From Psychrobacillus sp042944905 (GTDB lineage Bacteria; Bacillota; Bacilli; Bacillales_A; Planococcaceae), in contig NZ_CP168496.1 in assembly GCF_042944905.1 (NCBI RefSeq), positions 2,790,001-2,854,000 of the forward strand: a stretch of 64,000 nucleotides of DNA, written 5' to 3'. The notes below the pieces were generated by a model. It ran no database searches. It saw only the letters and a list, made by a program, of their open reading frames with translations, and was not told the DNA's origin. Positions 16,936-25,479 of this stretch are shown one piece after another. Each line of letters starts with the position of its first letter. The first letter of the stretch is position 1. Position numbers and translations under genes: made by a program.

Positions 16936-17025
16936 CCTTTTTCTTCAAGTAACACACCTTTAGTTCAAAAAGAAAAAAGGCTTTACTCCTTCTTGTAGTA
17001 AAGTCCTCCGTTAATGAAGAAGACA
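16936..17025 (-). repeat. Cassette-type palindromes R7a and R7b
   Basis: CCTTTTTCTTCAAGTAAC..TTTAGTTCAAAAAGAAAA (16936-16980) and CTCCTTCTTGTAGTAAAG..GTTAATGAAGAAGAC (16986-17025). They separate the 87-residue membrane protein gene and the 140-residue protein gene. Confidence 0.7.
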
Positions 17026-17062
17026 GCTTTTCTATTCCAAGTAATATAATTTCAATTAACCT

Positions 17063-17485
17063 TTATTTACTTACCGTTTCAGCGGGAGTAACCGCTTCAT
17101 TTTGAAAATACGTTGTAATTATTTTAGTAATAAACCAGTTTGTTCTATAGGGTTCTGGATTCATTTTAACAGTAATAACCTTATGTCCTCTGCCAAAATT
17201 CGCATATGAAGTTTGTAAGTCATATGCAATTATATATTGTACCTCTGTATCACTAACGTTATTTACTTTCACAAAGTGAAGGTTTGCAACCCACGGGCTT
17301 GATTGCCCAGTCACCCAACCGTTTTCTTCGTACTGTTTCCGTGTAAGTTTTTGGAGAGATGGCGAAAGCACTGCATATTGAACTGCACCACTTCGATTTT
17401 CCATGCCTAATATCCATAGTTCTACAGCTTGTTTGGGGGTTCTAGGTTGCAATCCATATATAAACGAATTTAATTGACTTTCCAA
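17063..17485 (-). CDS. Hypothetical protein
   Basis: A 140-residue soluble protein of unknown function. Recognisable stretches are TPKQAVELWILGMENRSGAV and VITVKMNPEPYRTNWFITK, resembling NTF2-like/SnoaL-type secreted-protein domains in which ELW..G.E.R.G repeats; no signal peptide is present. The start codon is TTG 17485 with AAGGTGA 9 bases upstream, so the gene could be an N-terminally shortened version of a secreted protein. It lies between palindrome R7 and a hairpin at 17614-17652. Confidence 0.6.
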   Translation of the reverse strand: MESQLNSFIYGLQPRTPKQAVELWILGMENRSGAVQYAVLSPSLQKLTRKQYEENGWVTGQSSPWVANLHFVKVNNVSDTEVQYIIAYDLQTSYANFGRGHKVITVKMNPEPYRTNWFITKIITTYFQNEAVTPAETVSK

Positions 17486-17613
17486 TGTATCTAGTCACCT
17501 TTCGAACATACTTTTCTAATAAGATATGTTTCGTATGAATTCCAAGTTCAGATATTTTTCCCTGGTAGTCAACGTTTTGCAAGTTTTGTTCTCTAAGCAA
17601 ATTACAACAAAAA

Positions 17614-17652
17614 GCCGAATTCCTGTTTGTTAAGGAATCGACTATTTTTTAT
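17614..17652. terminator. Bidirectional hairpin
   Basis: AAAAAGCCGAATTCCT and AGGAATCGACTATTTTTT form a stem with A-run and T-run flanks. It lies between the 134-residue membrane protein gene and the 140-residue protein gene, the one boundary in the array without a clear family palindrome. Confidence 0.5.
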
Positions 17653-17724
17653 TTATTGGTGTATCTACGAATCCCTCTATTGGTTAATAAAATATCTCTC
17701 CATTCACTTCTAACCAGTTAAATT

Positions 17725-18148
17725 TTATTGGGTCTTGCGACTTTCAAGAAAATAGAAAACTGAGTAAGATACTATTAAGATTACCCCTGTTAAGAATGCA
17801 ATAAAAAAAACCAAATATTCCTTGAAAAGCGACCCATCCAACCGTGAATGTAAGGAAAAATAATACATAACAAAAACCTGCTATTATTATTGCAATAGGT
17901 ACGTTAAAAGGAAATAATCGTTTCCAACCCAAAGCTAAAAAAGAAGACATAAAAAGTATAACAACTGAAATGATTGTGTCTAACAAGCCCCAACGGAATT
18001 CCACACGAGACTGTCCTTCTTCACCAAAAGTAGTGTGTGTAGTACTATTTAAGTCATATATAGTAATTGCTGCTGAAGCAACACCCATCAATACAATGGT
18101 TATGAAAATTGCCCAGTTTATCGTTTTTATCATGTTTTTATTTTTCAT
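17725..18148 (-). pseudogene. Four-span membrane protein, frameshifted near the end
   Basis: The coding frame from ATG 18148 (SD AGGGGG) gives three membrane spans (INWAIFITIVLMGVASAAIT, IISVVILFMSSFLALGW, VPIAIIIAGFCYVLFFLTFT). At an eight-base A run on the plus strand (17803-17810) the frame turns into an unlikely tail. In the alternative frame a fourth span follows (FFIAFLTGVILIVSYSVFYF) with a natural end LESRKTQ and stop at 17725-17727. A one-base change in the homopolymer restores a protein of about 140 residues. Function unknown. Confidence 0.6.
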
Positions 18149-18171
18149 TTTACCCCCTAAAAAATTTTAAA

Positions 18172-18212
18172 CTCCTTCTTCAAGTAACGCCGCGGGATAG
18201 TTGAAGAAGGAA
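18172..18212 (-). repeat. Cassette-type palindrome R8
   Basis: CTCCTTCTTCAAGTAACG and GATAGTTGAAGAAGGAA; the best-preserved member and the right border of the array, just upstream of the 134-residue membrane protein gene. Confidence 0.8.
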
Positions 18213-18442
18213 TAATAATAACTGAACAGGACAAACTAAACCTAAATATAAATTAGGGTGATGAAATTAGATAAAGGTATTCTTTTTCTATTGGTTTTAT
18301 TTGGTACACTGTGCAATCCAATTCTTATAATCGGATTTTCCGACTCTTTTAGATGCACCAATTTCGAGGTTTTGGGTACCCCCTTGTTCTAAATTTACTT
18401 GAGCAATTTTTTTGTTTTTCACCGGACATTATTCATATAACC

Positions 18443-18472
18443 TTGACAGAGATATTTACTCTAAAATATAAT
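18443..18472 (+). promoter_or_regulatory. SigA-type promoter of deoD
   Basis: TTGACA at 18443-18448 and TATAAT at 18467-18472, separated by 18 bp; both boxes are perfect consensus. The upstream stretch 18213-18440 holds nothing else I can name. Confidence 0.85.
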
Positions 18473-18552
18473 GTAAGCGAAATTATTTAGATCACTATAC
18501 AGGCAACTGAATTTAAGTGGTCTGTCTTAAATGAGAAATGGAGAGATATAAT

Positions 18553-19263
18553 ATGACAACACCACATATTACTGCAAAAGTTGGAGATATTGCAAAAACA
18601 GTTTTAATGCCAGGAGATCCTTTGCGTGCGAAATATATTGCAGAAACATATTTAGAAAATCCAGTTCAGTTTAATAGTGTACGTAACATGTTTGGCTATA
18701 CAGGAAGTTATAAAGGAAAACAAATATCCGTAATGGGATCTGGAATGAGAATGGGAAGTATAGGTATTTATTCATACGAGTTATTTAAGTTCTACGATGT
18801 AGAAAATATTATTCGAGTAGGTAGTGCTGGTGCTTATACAGATAAACTTAACATTCATGATATTGTTCTTGTAGATAGTGCATGGAGTGAATCAACATTT
18901 GCAAAGGTTCAAGCTGGAGTTGAAAATGATATCCAACTTCCTAACGAGTTATTAACGAAAAAAATTGAAGATGCTGCAAATCGCATCCATATTCCTATTG
19001 TTAAAGGTAGAACACATTCAAGTGATGTATTTTATCATGAAGATAATGTTCCAAATCATGTTGATTTTTATAATGACCATAATTGTATTTGTACAGAAAT
19101 GGAAAGTTATGCGTTATTCCATAATGCAAGAATACTAGGGAAACAAGCGGCGAGTATACTAACTATTTCAGATTCATTAGTAACCCATGAGCAAATTAGT
19201 GCTGAAGCAAGACAAACATCACTCGATAAAATGATGAAAATTGCTTTAGAGGCTTGTTTGTAA
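18553..19263 (+). CDS. deoD: Purine nucleoside phosphorylase, DeoD type
   Basis: A 236-residue hexameric-type phosphorylase that splits purine (deoxy)nucleosides with phosphate. Visible family motifs: LMPGDPLRAKYIAE (phosphate-binding Arg), GSGMRMGSIGIYSYEL, IIRVGSAGAY, and CTEMESYALF with the ribose-binding Met-Glu-Ser, then SDSL near the end (catalytic Asp). ATG 18553 follows GGAGAGA by 6 bases; an upstream in-frame ATG at 18538 would include the SD. A monocistronic unit between a consensus promoter and a terminator, on the plus strand. Confidence 0.95.
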   Translation: MTTPHITAKVGDIAKTVLMPGDPLRAKYIAETYLENPVQFNSVRNMFGYTGSYKGKQISVMGSGMRMGSIGIYSYELFKFYDVENIIRVGSAGAYTDKLNIHDIVLVDSAWSESTFAKVQAGVENDIQLPNELLTKKIEDAANRIHIPIVKGRTHSSDVFYHEDNVPNHVDFYNDHNCICTEMESYALFHNARILGKQAASILTISDSLVTHEQISAEARQTSLDKMMKIALEACL

Positions 19264-19276
19264 AATATAGAAGCAG

Positions 19277-19320
19277 GACCATACATATTAGACCTATCTA
19301 AAATGTATGGTCCTTTTATT
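19277..19320 (+). terminator. Terminator of deoD
   Basis: GGACCATACAT and ATGTATGGTCC form an 11-bp stem followed by TTTTATT. Confidence 0.9.
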
Positions 19321-19454
19321 ATCACCTTTTTTAACTATCTAACCTAAATATATAAATTTATGTGCGAATTATGTCTTCGATTAGGCATTTTTTTAATGTT
19401 TTCTCCCTATAAACCAAACCAGATACCGAAAGCATATTGTCTTTCTTTCTGCAC

Positions 19455-19492
19455 TGTTGATTGGAGCGTCCGCCTGCAGCGGAAATCAACCT
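19455..19492 (+). repeat. Solo mini-copy of the GC-rich element
   Basis: CTGTTGATT and AATCAAC bracket GGAGCGTCCGCC TGCA GCGGA. These are the terminal repeat and the innermost GC-rich motif of the elements at 27167-27873 and 42938-43703, so this looks like a shrunken relative. Non-coding. Confidence 0.55.
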
Positions 19493-19523
19493 GTTCATTG
19501 CATAAAAACTTATATTCTTTCCG

Positions 19524-19560
19524 TAAAAAAAACTACTTAACGATTCACTCGTTAAGTAGC
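19524..19560 (-). terminator. Terminator of the glycolytic operon
   Basis: On the minus strand CTACTTAACGA pairs with CGTTAAGTAG and is followed by eight T, right behind eno. Confidence 0.9.
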
Positions 19561-19567
19561 TTTTGCA

Positions 19568-20860
19568 TTATTTTAAGTTATAGAATGTTTTTTTACCTAA
19601 ATATTGAGCAGTTTCATATAATTGATCCTCAATACGAAGTAATTGGTTGTATTTGGCTACACGATCCGAACGAGAAGGTGCACCTGTTTTAATTTGCCCA
19701 GCGTTTGTTGCAACTGCGATATCGGCAATTGTTACGTCTTCTGATTCACCTGATCGGTGAGAAATTACAGCTGTATAGCCAGCACGTTTAGCCATTTCAA
19801 TCGCGTCAAATGTTTCTGTAAGTGTACCAATTTGGTTTACCTTTACAAGAATCGAATTTCCAACGCCTTGTTCAATTCCTTGTGCCAATTTTTTCGTATT
19901 TGTAACGAATAAATCGTCTCCAACTAATTGTATTTTTTTCCCTAAACGTTCTGTTAGTAATTTATGTCCAGCCCAATCATTTTCATCTAAGCCGTCTTCG
20001 ATTGAGATGATTGGGTATTTTTCGCAAAGTTCTTCATACCAAGCAACCATTTCTTCAGAAGTTTTTACAACGCCCTCACCAGTTAAATGGTATTTACCAT
20101 CTTCTTTATTGAACAACTCAGAAGCTGCTACGTCCATTGCTAGAAGGACATCTTCTCCTGGTTTATAGCCTGCTTTTTCGATTGCAGTCATAATAGTAGA
20201 TAATGCTTCTTCATTTGATTTTAAGTTTGGCGCAAACCCACCTTCATCTCCAACAGCTGTGTTTAATCCTGCATCTTTTAATACCGATTTTAAGCTATGG
20301 AAAATTTCTGCACCCATACGAAGTGCGTGACGGAATGATTCTGCTCCAACTGGCATTACCATAAATTCTTGAATATCTACATTATTGTCCGCATGTTCCC
20401 CACCGTTTACAATATTCATCATTGGAACTGGCAATTGTTTTGCATTAAATCCACCTAAATATTGATATAAAGGAAGTCCTAAAAAGTCTGCCGCAGCATG
20501 GGCAACAGCAATGGAAACACCTAAAATTGCATTTGCACCAAGGTTTCCTTTATTTTCTGTGCCATCTAAATCGATCATTGCATGATCAATTTCTACCTGA
20601 TCTAAAACTGAAAAGTTCTCTTCTAATTCTGCCGCGATTATGTTATTTACGTTTTCTACTGCTTTTAGAACACCTTTACCTAGGTATCTTGCTTTGTCAC
20701 CGTCACGAAGTTCTACTGCTTCATATTCACCAGTAGATGCTCCAGAAGGAACGATTGCACGGCCAAATGCACCACTTTCTGTAAAAACTTCTACTTCTAC
20801 TGTTGGGTTCCCACGTGAATCTAATACTTCACGAGCTTGAATCTGTGTAATAATTGGCAT
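19568..20860 (-). CDS. eno: Enolase
   Basis: Converts 2-phosphoglycerate to phosphoenolpyruvate. The 430-residue protein has the N-terminal SGASTGEYEAVELRDG, catalytic Glu pair region HSLKSVLKDAG/VGDEGGFAPNL, metal-binding Asp residues (AMDVAASE, SIEDGLDENDW, LVGDDLFVTN) and the Lys in VKVNQIGT plus SHRSGESED. Length equals B. subtilis enolase. It is the last gene of cggR-gap-pgk-tpiA-gpmI-eno, 2 bp after gpmI. Confidence 0.97.
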   Translation of the reverse strand: MPIITQIQAREVLDSRGNPTVEVEVFTESGAFGRAIVPSGASTGEYEAVELRDGDKARYLGKGVLKAVENVNNIIAAELEENFSVLDQVEIDHAMIDLDGTENKGNLGANAILGVSIAVAHAAADFLGLPLYQYLGGFNAKQLPVPMMNIVNGGEHADNNVDIQEFMVMPVGAESFRHALRMGAEIFHSLKSVLKDAGLNTAVGDEGGFAPNLKSNEEALSTIMTAIEKAGYKPGEDVLLAMDVAASELFNKEDGKYHLTGEGVVKTSEEMVAWYEELCEKYPIISIEDGLDENDWAGHKLLTERLGKKIQLVGDDLFVTNTKKLAQGIEQGVGNSILVKVNQIGTLTETFDAIEMAKRAGYTAVISHRSGESEDVTIADIAVATNAGQIKTGAPSRSDRVAKYNQLLRIEDQLYETAQYLGKKTFYNLK

Positions 20861-20862
20861 TT

Positions 20863-22401
20863 TTAACTCTCCGTTTCGATTAGTGTTTTACCTGTCATTT
20901 CAGGCGGTGTTTCTATCCCTAATAAGTGTAACATGGTTGGTGCCAAATCGGCTAAAATTCCGTTAGGACGAAGGGTAACATTCTTCTTTGTTACGATAAC
21001 AGGAACAGGGTTAGTCGTATGTGCAGTCATTGGCTGGCCTTCTAGTGTAGTTACTTCATCTGAATTTCCGTGATCTGCAGTTATAATTGCATATCCGCCT
21101 TTTGAAGTAATGGCATCTACTATTTTACCTAAGCACTCATCCACTGCTTCTATTGCTTTAATCGTAGGCTCTAGCATTCCACTATGGCCAACCATATCTG
21201 GATTAGCAAAATTTAATATGATTGCATCGAAGTTATCATTTGTTATTTCAGCTAAAAGTGCATCCGTTACCTCATATGCACTCATTTCTGGTTGCAAATC
21301 ATACGTAGCCACTTTCGGAGAATTTATTAAAATTCGTTGTTCTCCAGGAAATGTCTCTTCACGTCCACCGCTCATAAAAAATGTTACATGTGGGTATTTC
21401 TCAGTTTCCGCAATGCGTAGTTGTGTTTTATGATGAGCGGAAAGAACCTCTCCAATTGTATTAGATAAGTTTGCTTTTTCAAAAACAACATCCGATACAA
21501 CGTCATCACTATAATGCGTGAACGTCACAAACTTTAAATTTGTTGGATGCTTTTTACTTAACTTAAAGCTATCAAAAGTTGGTGTATTTAATGCTAAAGA
21601 TAATTGAATCGCACGATCAGGTCGGAAATTAAAGAATATAACTGCATCTCCCGAGTCAATCGTCGCAACTGGTTTTCCATCTTCTTCAATAACGAAAGGA
21701 AGTACAAATTCATCTGCAATATCTTCCTCATATGATTGAAGAATTCCTGCCGTTGCTGTTTCAGCCGTATTTCCTACTCCGTCAACAAGCACTTTATAAG
21801 CAAGTTCTACTCTATCCCAGCGGCGATCACGATCCATTGCATAATAGCGACCACTTATCGATGCGAATTTACCTACACCGATTTCTTTCATTTGCTTTTC
21901 TGTTTCTTCCACATACCCAACGGAAGTACGTGGTCCGACATCACGACCGTCCAAAAATCCATGAACAAATACATCTTGTAATCCATGGTCTTTTGCTAAT
22001 TTCAATAAAGCGAATAGATGCGTGTAATGACTATGAACCCCACCGTCTGAAAGTAATCCCATTAAGTGTAGTTTCCCGCCATGTTTCTTCACATGTTCAA
22101 TTGCCCCTATAAGTTTAGGCTCTAAAAAGAAATCCCCTTCACGAATCGATTTATGAATTCGAGTTAAGTTTTGATAAACAATTCTTCCTGCCCCGATATT
22201 TAAATGCCCTACTTCCGAGTTACCCATTTGACCATTTGGCAAGCCTACTGCTTCACCTGATGCTATTAAAGTAGCATTCGGATATTCGGCCCAATATCGA
22301 TCAAAGTTAGGCTTGGTTGCCTGAACAACCGCATTTCCATACGATTCATTTCGCAATCCAAATCCATCCAGAATGATTAAAGCAACTGGACTTTTAGGCA
22401 T
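20863..22401 (-). CDS. gpmI: Phosphoglycerate mutase, cofactor-independent
   Basis: Interconverts 3- and 2-phosphoglycerate with two Mn ions. The 512-residue protein has the alkaline-phosphatase-fold metal site (LIILDGFG, GNSEVGHLNIGAGR with the phosphoserine Ser, TADHGNSDE and ANPDMVGHSG). SD GGAGG precedes ATG 22401, which overlaps the end of tpiA by 8 bp, so translation is coupled. Confidence 0.97.
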   Translation of the reverse strand: MPKSPVALIILDGFGLRNESYGNAVVQATKPNFDRYWAEYPNATLIASGEAVGLPNGQMGNSEVGHLNIGAGRIVYQNLTRIHKSIREGDFFLEPKLIGAIEHVKKHGGKLHLMGLLSDGGVHSHYTHLFALLKLAKDHGLQDVFVHGFLDGRDVGPRTSVGYVEETEKQMKEIGVGKFASISGRYYAMDRDRRWDRVELAYKVLVDGVGNTAETATAGILQSYEEDIADEFVLPFVIEEDGKPVATIDSGDAVIFFNFRPDRAIQLSLALNTPTFDSFKLSKKHPTNLKFVTFTHYSDDVVSDVVFEKANLSNTIGEVLSAHHKTQLRIAETEKYPHVTFFMSGGREETFPGEQRILINSPKVATYDLQPEMSAYEVTDALLAEITNDNFDAIILNFANPDMVGHSGMLEPTIKAIEAVDECLGKIVDAITSKGGYAIITADHGNSDEVTTLEGQPMTAHTTNPVPVIVTKKNVTLRPNGILADLAPTMLHLLGIETPPEMTGKTLIETES

Positions 22402-23155
22402 TTTGACCAGCCTCCAATAGCTTCACGAATGAATCTACTTGTAAACTTGCTCCACCAACTAGCGCGCCATCAATATGTTCTTTTGAAAGTAATTCTTCAA
22501 TATTCTCCGGTTTTACACTTCCGCCATATTGAATACGAACGCTACTTGCAACTTCTTCTCCAAATCCGTCTAGAACTGTTTCACGGATTGCTTGGCACAC
22601 ATCATTTGCATCATCTGCAGTTGCAGTTTTACCTGTTCCGATTGCCCAAATTGGTTCATAAGCAATGATTGAGTTCATAACATTTTCTTCTGAAATTCCT
22701 TCTAAAGCAGCCATTACTTGTGTGGATACAATATTTTCTGTTTCATTTTGTTCACGTTGTTCTAAAGTTTCTCCTACACAAATAATTGGTATTAAGTTAT
22801 TCTCAAACGCTGCTTTCACCTTTTTATTCACGGATTCATCTGTTTCATTGAAATATTGACGTCTTTCGGAATGTCCGATTACAACATATTGAACGCCTAA
22901 ATCTTGAAGTTGATGTCCACTGACTTCCCCTGTAAATGCTCCTTCTTTTTCCTCGTGCATTGTTTGGGCACCGATGGATATAAAAGAATCTTTTGCAACA
23001 TGTACAAGTGAATTTAAAAATAATGCTGGAGCGCAAATAACCGTTTCTACTTTACTGTTATCTACTTGTTTTTCTTTTAACTGCTCGACGAAATCTTTCG
23101 CTTCGGCAAGTGTTTTATACATTTTCCAATTTCCTGCTATCACTGGTTTACGCAT
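22394..23155 (-). CDS. tpiA: Triosephosphate isomerase
   Basis: 253 residues, full length. Motifs GNWKMYKT (Lys of the active site), VIGHSERRQYF (catalytic His) and AYEPIWAIGTGKTA (catalytic Glu), and the phosphate loop GGSVKPENI. Converts DHAP and glyceraldehyde-3-phosphate. Located 15 bp behind pgk and overlapping gpmI. Confidence 0.97.
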   Translation of the reverse strand: MRKPVIAGNWKMYKTLAEAKDFVEQLKEKQVDNSKVETVICAPALFLNSLVHVAKDSFISIGAQTMHEEKEGAFTGEVSGHQLQDLGVQYVVIGHSERRQYFNETDESVNKKVKAAFENNLIPIICVGETLEQREQNETENIVSTQVMAALEGISEENVMNSIIAYEPIWAIGTGKTATADDANDVCQAIRETVLDGFGEEVASSVRIQYGGSVKPENIEELLSKEHIDGALVGGASLQVDSFVKLLEAGQNA

Positions 23156-23170
23156 ATAAAATCTCCTCCA

Positions 23171-24355
23171 TTACTTATCGTTTAAAGCAGATACACCCGG
23201 TAAATCTTTGCCTTCCATAAACTCTAAGGAAGCTCCTCCACCTGTGGATATATGATCCATTTTATCTGCAACTTCGAATTTTTCTACCGCTGCTGCCGAA
23301 TCTCCACCACCAATAATCGTGTAACCATCTGTATCGGCCATAGCGTTCGCCACACCCTTAGTACCATTCGCAAATACATCCATTTCGAATACACCCATCG
23401 GTCCATTCCAAATAATCAGCTTACTATTTTTAATAACATCCGCATATAAAGCAGCTGTTTTCGGTCCAATATCTAACCCCATCCAGTCGGAAGGAATTTG
23501 GTCGATATCCACCACTTTCGTATTGGCATCTTTTGAAAACGCATCTGCTACGACAACATCTACTGGTAAGTAAAAAGAAACACCTTTTTCTTTCGCTTTT
23601 TCCATAAAAGACTGCGCCAATTCGATTTTATCTTCCTCTAATAAAGAGTTTCCAACATCATGCCCTTGTGCCTTGGTGAATGTATACGATAAGCCTCCAC
23701 CGATTAATATATTATCTACTTTGTCCAATAAATGATTAATAACACCAATTTTATCTTTCACTTTTGATCCACCAATAATTGCTGTAAATGGACGTTCCGG
23801 ATTAGATAAAGCTTTCCCTAAGACATCTAATTCCTTCTGCAGTAACAAACCAGAAACTGCTGGCAATAGCTTCGCAATCCCTTCCGTTGTCGCATGTGCA
23901 CGATGAGCTGCACCGAAAGCATCATTCACATACACATCTGCCAAGGAAGCAAATGCTGTTGCAAGCTCTGCATCATTTTTTTCTTCCCCTGCATGGAAGC
24001 GGACATTTTCTAATAAAACAACATCTCCATTTTGCATTTCAGAGATTACTGCTTCAACTGTAGCTCCAATCGATTCATCTAACTTTTTCACTGGCTTATC
24101 CAAAAGTTTAGCTAAATGCTCTCCTACTTTTGTCAAACGTAGTTCTTCTTTCACTTCACCTTTTGGTCGTCCCATATGGCTAGCTAAAATTACTTTCGCA
24201 CCTTGCTCGATTAAATGGTCAATCGTCGGTAATGCTGCACGAATACGTGTATCATCTGTAATTGCTCCATCTTCCATCGGCACGTTAAAGTCTACACGAC
24301 AAAACACACGCTTTCCTCGTAAAGTTACATCGCTCATTGTTTGTTTTTCATTCAT
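23171..24355 (-). CDS. pgk: Phosphoglycerate kinase
   Basis: 394 residues with the N-terminal substrate motif RVDFNVPMEDG, LASHMGRPKGE, the hinge region, and the nucleotide site GPMGVFEMDVFANGT plus GGGDSAAAVEKF. Makes ATP from 1,3-bisphosphoglycerate. AAGGAGG lies 8 bases before the ATG. The 104-bp gap to gap contains a hairpin (24387-24416) that could reduce read-through, as in B. subtilis, where gapA is made in excess over pgk. Confidence 0.97.
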   Translation of the reverse strand: MNEKQTMSDVTLRGKRVFCRVDFNVPMEDGAITDDTRIRAALPTIDHLIEQGAKVILASHMGRPKGEVKEELRLTKVGEHLAKLLDKPVKKLDESIGATVEAVISEMQNGDVVLLENVRFHAGEEKNDAELATAFASLADVYVNDAFGAAHRAHATTEGIAKLLPAVSGLLLQKELDVLGKALSNPERPFTAIIGGSKVKDKIGVINHLLDKVDNILIGGGLSYTFTKAQGHDVGNSLLEEDKIELAQSFMEKAKEKGVSFYLPVDVVVADAFSKDANTKVVDIDQIPSDWMGLDIGPKTAALYADVIKNSKLIIWNGPMGVFEMDVFANGTKGVANAMADTDGYTIIGGGDSAAAVEKFEVADKMDHISTGGGASLEFMEGKDLPGVSALNDK

Positions 24356-24386
24356 GAGATAAGCCTCCTTATATGTATAAAAATAA

Positions 24387-24416
24387 GGAGCGAAGGGTAA
24401 CCCTTGCTCCTTTTAC
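24387..24416 (-). terminator. Hairpin between gap and pgk (attenuator-like)
   Basis: On the minus strand AAGGAGCAAGGG pairs with CCCTTCGCTCCTT and is followed by ATTTTTAT; a partial terminator inside the operon. Confidence 0.65.
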
Positions 24417-24459
24417 CCTCTTTCATTATAGAGGTTATAATCCATAATCGCTATGCTGA

Positions 24460-25467
24460 TTATAGTCCTTTTTTCGCCATAAGTAATACAAGGTCGATAC
24501 AACGCGCGGAGTATCCTGATTCATTGTCATACCAAGATAATACTTTCACCATATTATCTCCTAATACCATTGTTGAAAGTCCGTCAATTGTTGAAGATGC
24601 TGTATTTCCATTATAGTCAATTGAAACTAATGGAAGTTCATTGAAAGCAAGAATTCCTTTTAATTCATTTTCAGAAGCTTGTTTTAAAGCAGCATTAACT
24701 TCTTCTACAGTTACGTCTTTTTCAAGCTCTGCTACAAAGTCTACTAAAGAAACATTTGGTGTAGGTACGCGGATTGCCATACCATCTAATTTTCCTTTTA
24801 GTTCAGGAAGTACTTTTGCAACTGCTGACGCTGCTCCTGTTGTAGTTGGAATCATAGATTCTCCTGCTGCACGAGCACGACGGTAATCACTATGCGGCAA
24901 ATCCAAAATGCGTTGATCATTCGTATAAGAGTGAATAGTTGTCATCATTCCACGTTTAATACCAAATTGATCTTGTAAAACTTTTGCAAGTGGTGATAAA
25001 CAATTTGTTGTACATGATGCATTTGATATTACATGATCTGTTTCTGGATTATAATTATCCGCATTTACTCCCATAACAAATGTAGGCATATCGTCTTTAG
25101 CAGGTTGAGATAGAATTACTTTTTTCGCTCCAGCTTCAATATGCTTTCCAGCTTTATCAGCTGTACTGAATATTCCAGTACATTCAATAACGATATCAAT
25201 TTCTTGCTCTTTCCATGGAAGTGCTGATGGGTCTTTCTCAGCAAAAACTCGAATGTTTTTACCGTTAACAACTAAATAGTCACCTTCTGAAGAAACGTCT
25301 GCGTTTAAAATTCCATGGACAGAATCATATTTCAACAAGTGTGCAAGCATTGCAGCATCTGTTAAATCATTGATCGCTACTACTTCTAATTCTTTCTGTT
25401 CTAGTGCTTCTCTAAAAACTTTACGTCCTATACGTCCAAATCCATTAATCGCTAATTTTACTGTCAT
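24460..25467 (-). CDS. gap: Glyceraldehyde-3-phosphate dehydrogenase (glycolytic)
   Basis: 335 residues. N-terminal Rossmann motif INGFGRIGRKVFREAL, catalytic Cys152 in SNASCTTNCLSPL, His in HSYTNDQ and the phosphate-binding RARAAGESMIPTTTGAA. NAD-linked glycolytic enzyme given its position directly behind cggR, 13 bp apart. AGGAGGAAAATAAA precedes the ATG. Confidence 0.97.
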   Translation of the reverse strand: MTVKLAINGFGRIGRKVFREALEQKELEVVAINDLTDAAMLAHLLKYDSVHGILNADVSSEGDYLVVNGKNIRVFAEKDPSALPWKEQEIDIVIECTGIFSTADKAGKHIEAGAKKVILSQPAKDDMPTFVMGVNADNYNPETDHVISNASCTTNCLSPLAKVLQDQFGIKRGMMTTIHSYTNDQRILDLPHSDYRRARAAGESMIPTTTGAASAVAKVLPELKGKLDGMAIRVPTPNVSLVDFVAELEKDVTVEEVNAALKQASENELKGILAFNELPLVSIDYNGNTASSTIDGLSTMVLGDNMVKVLSWYDNESGYSARCIDLVLLMAKKGL

Positions 25468-25479
25468 TTTATTTTCCTC

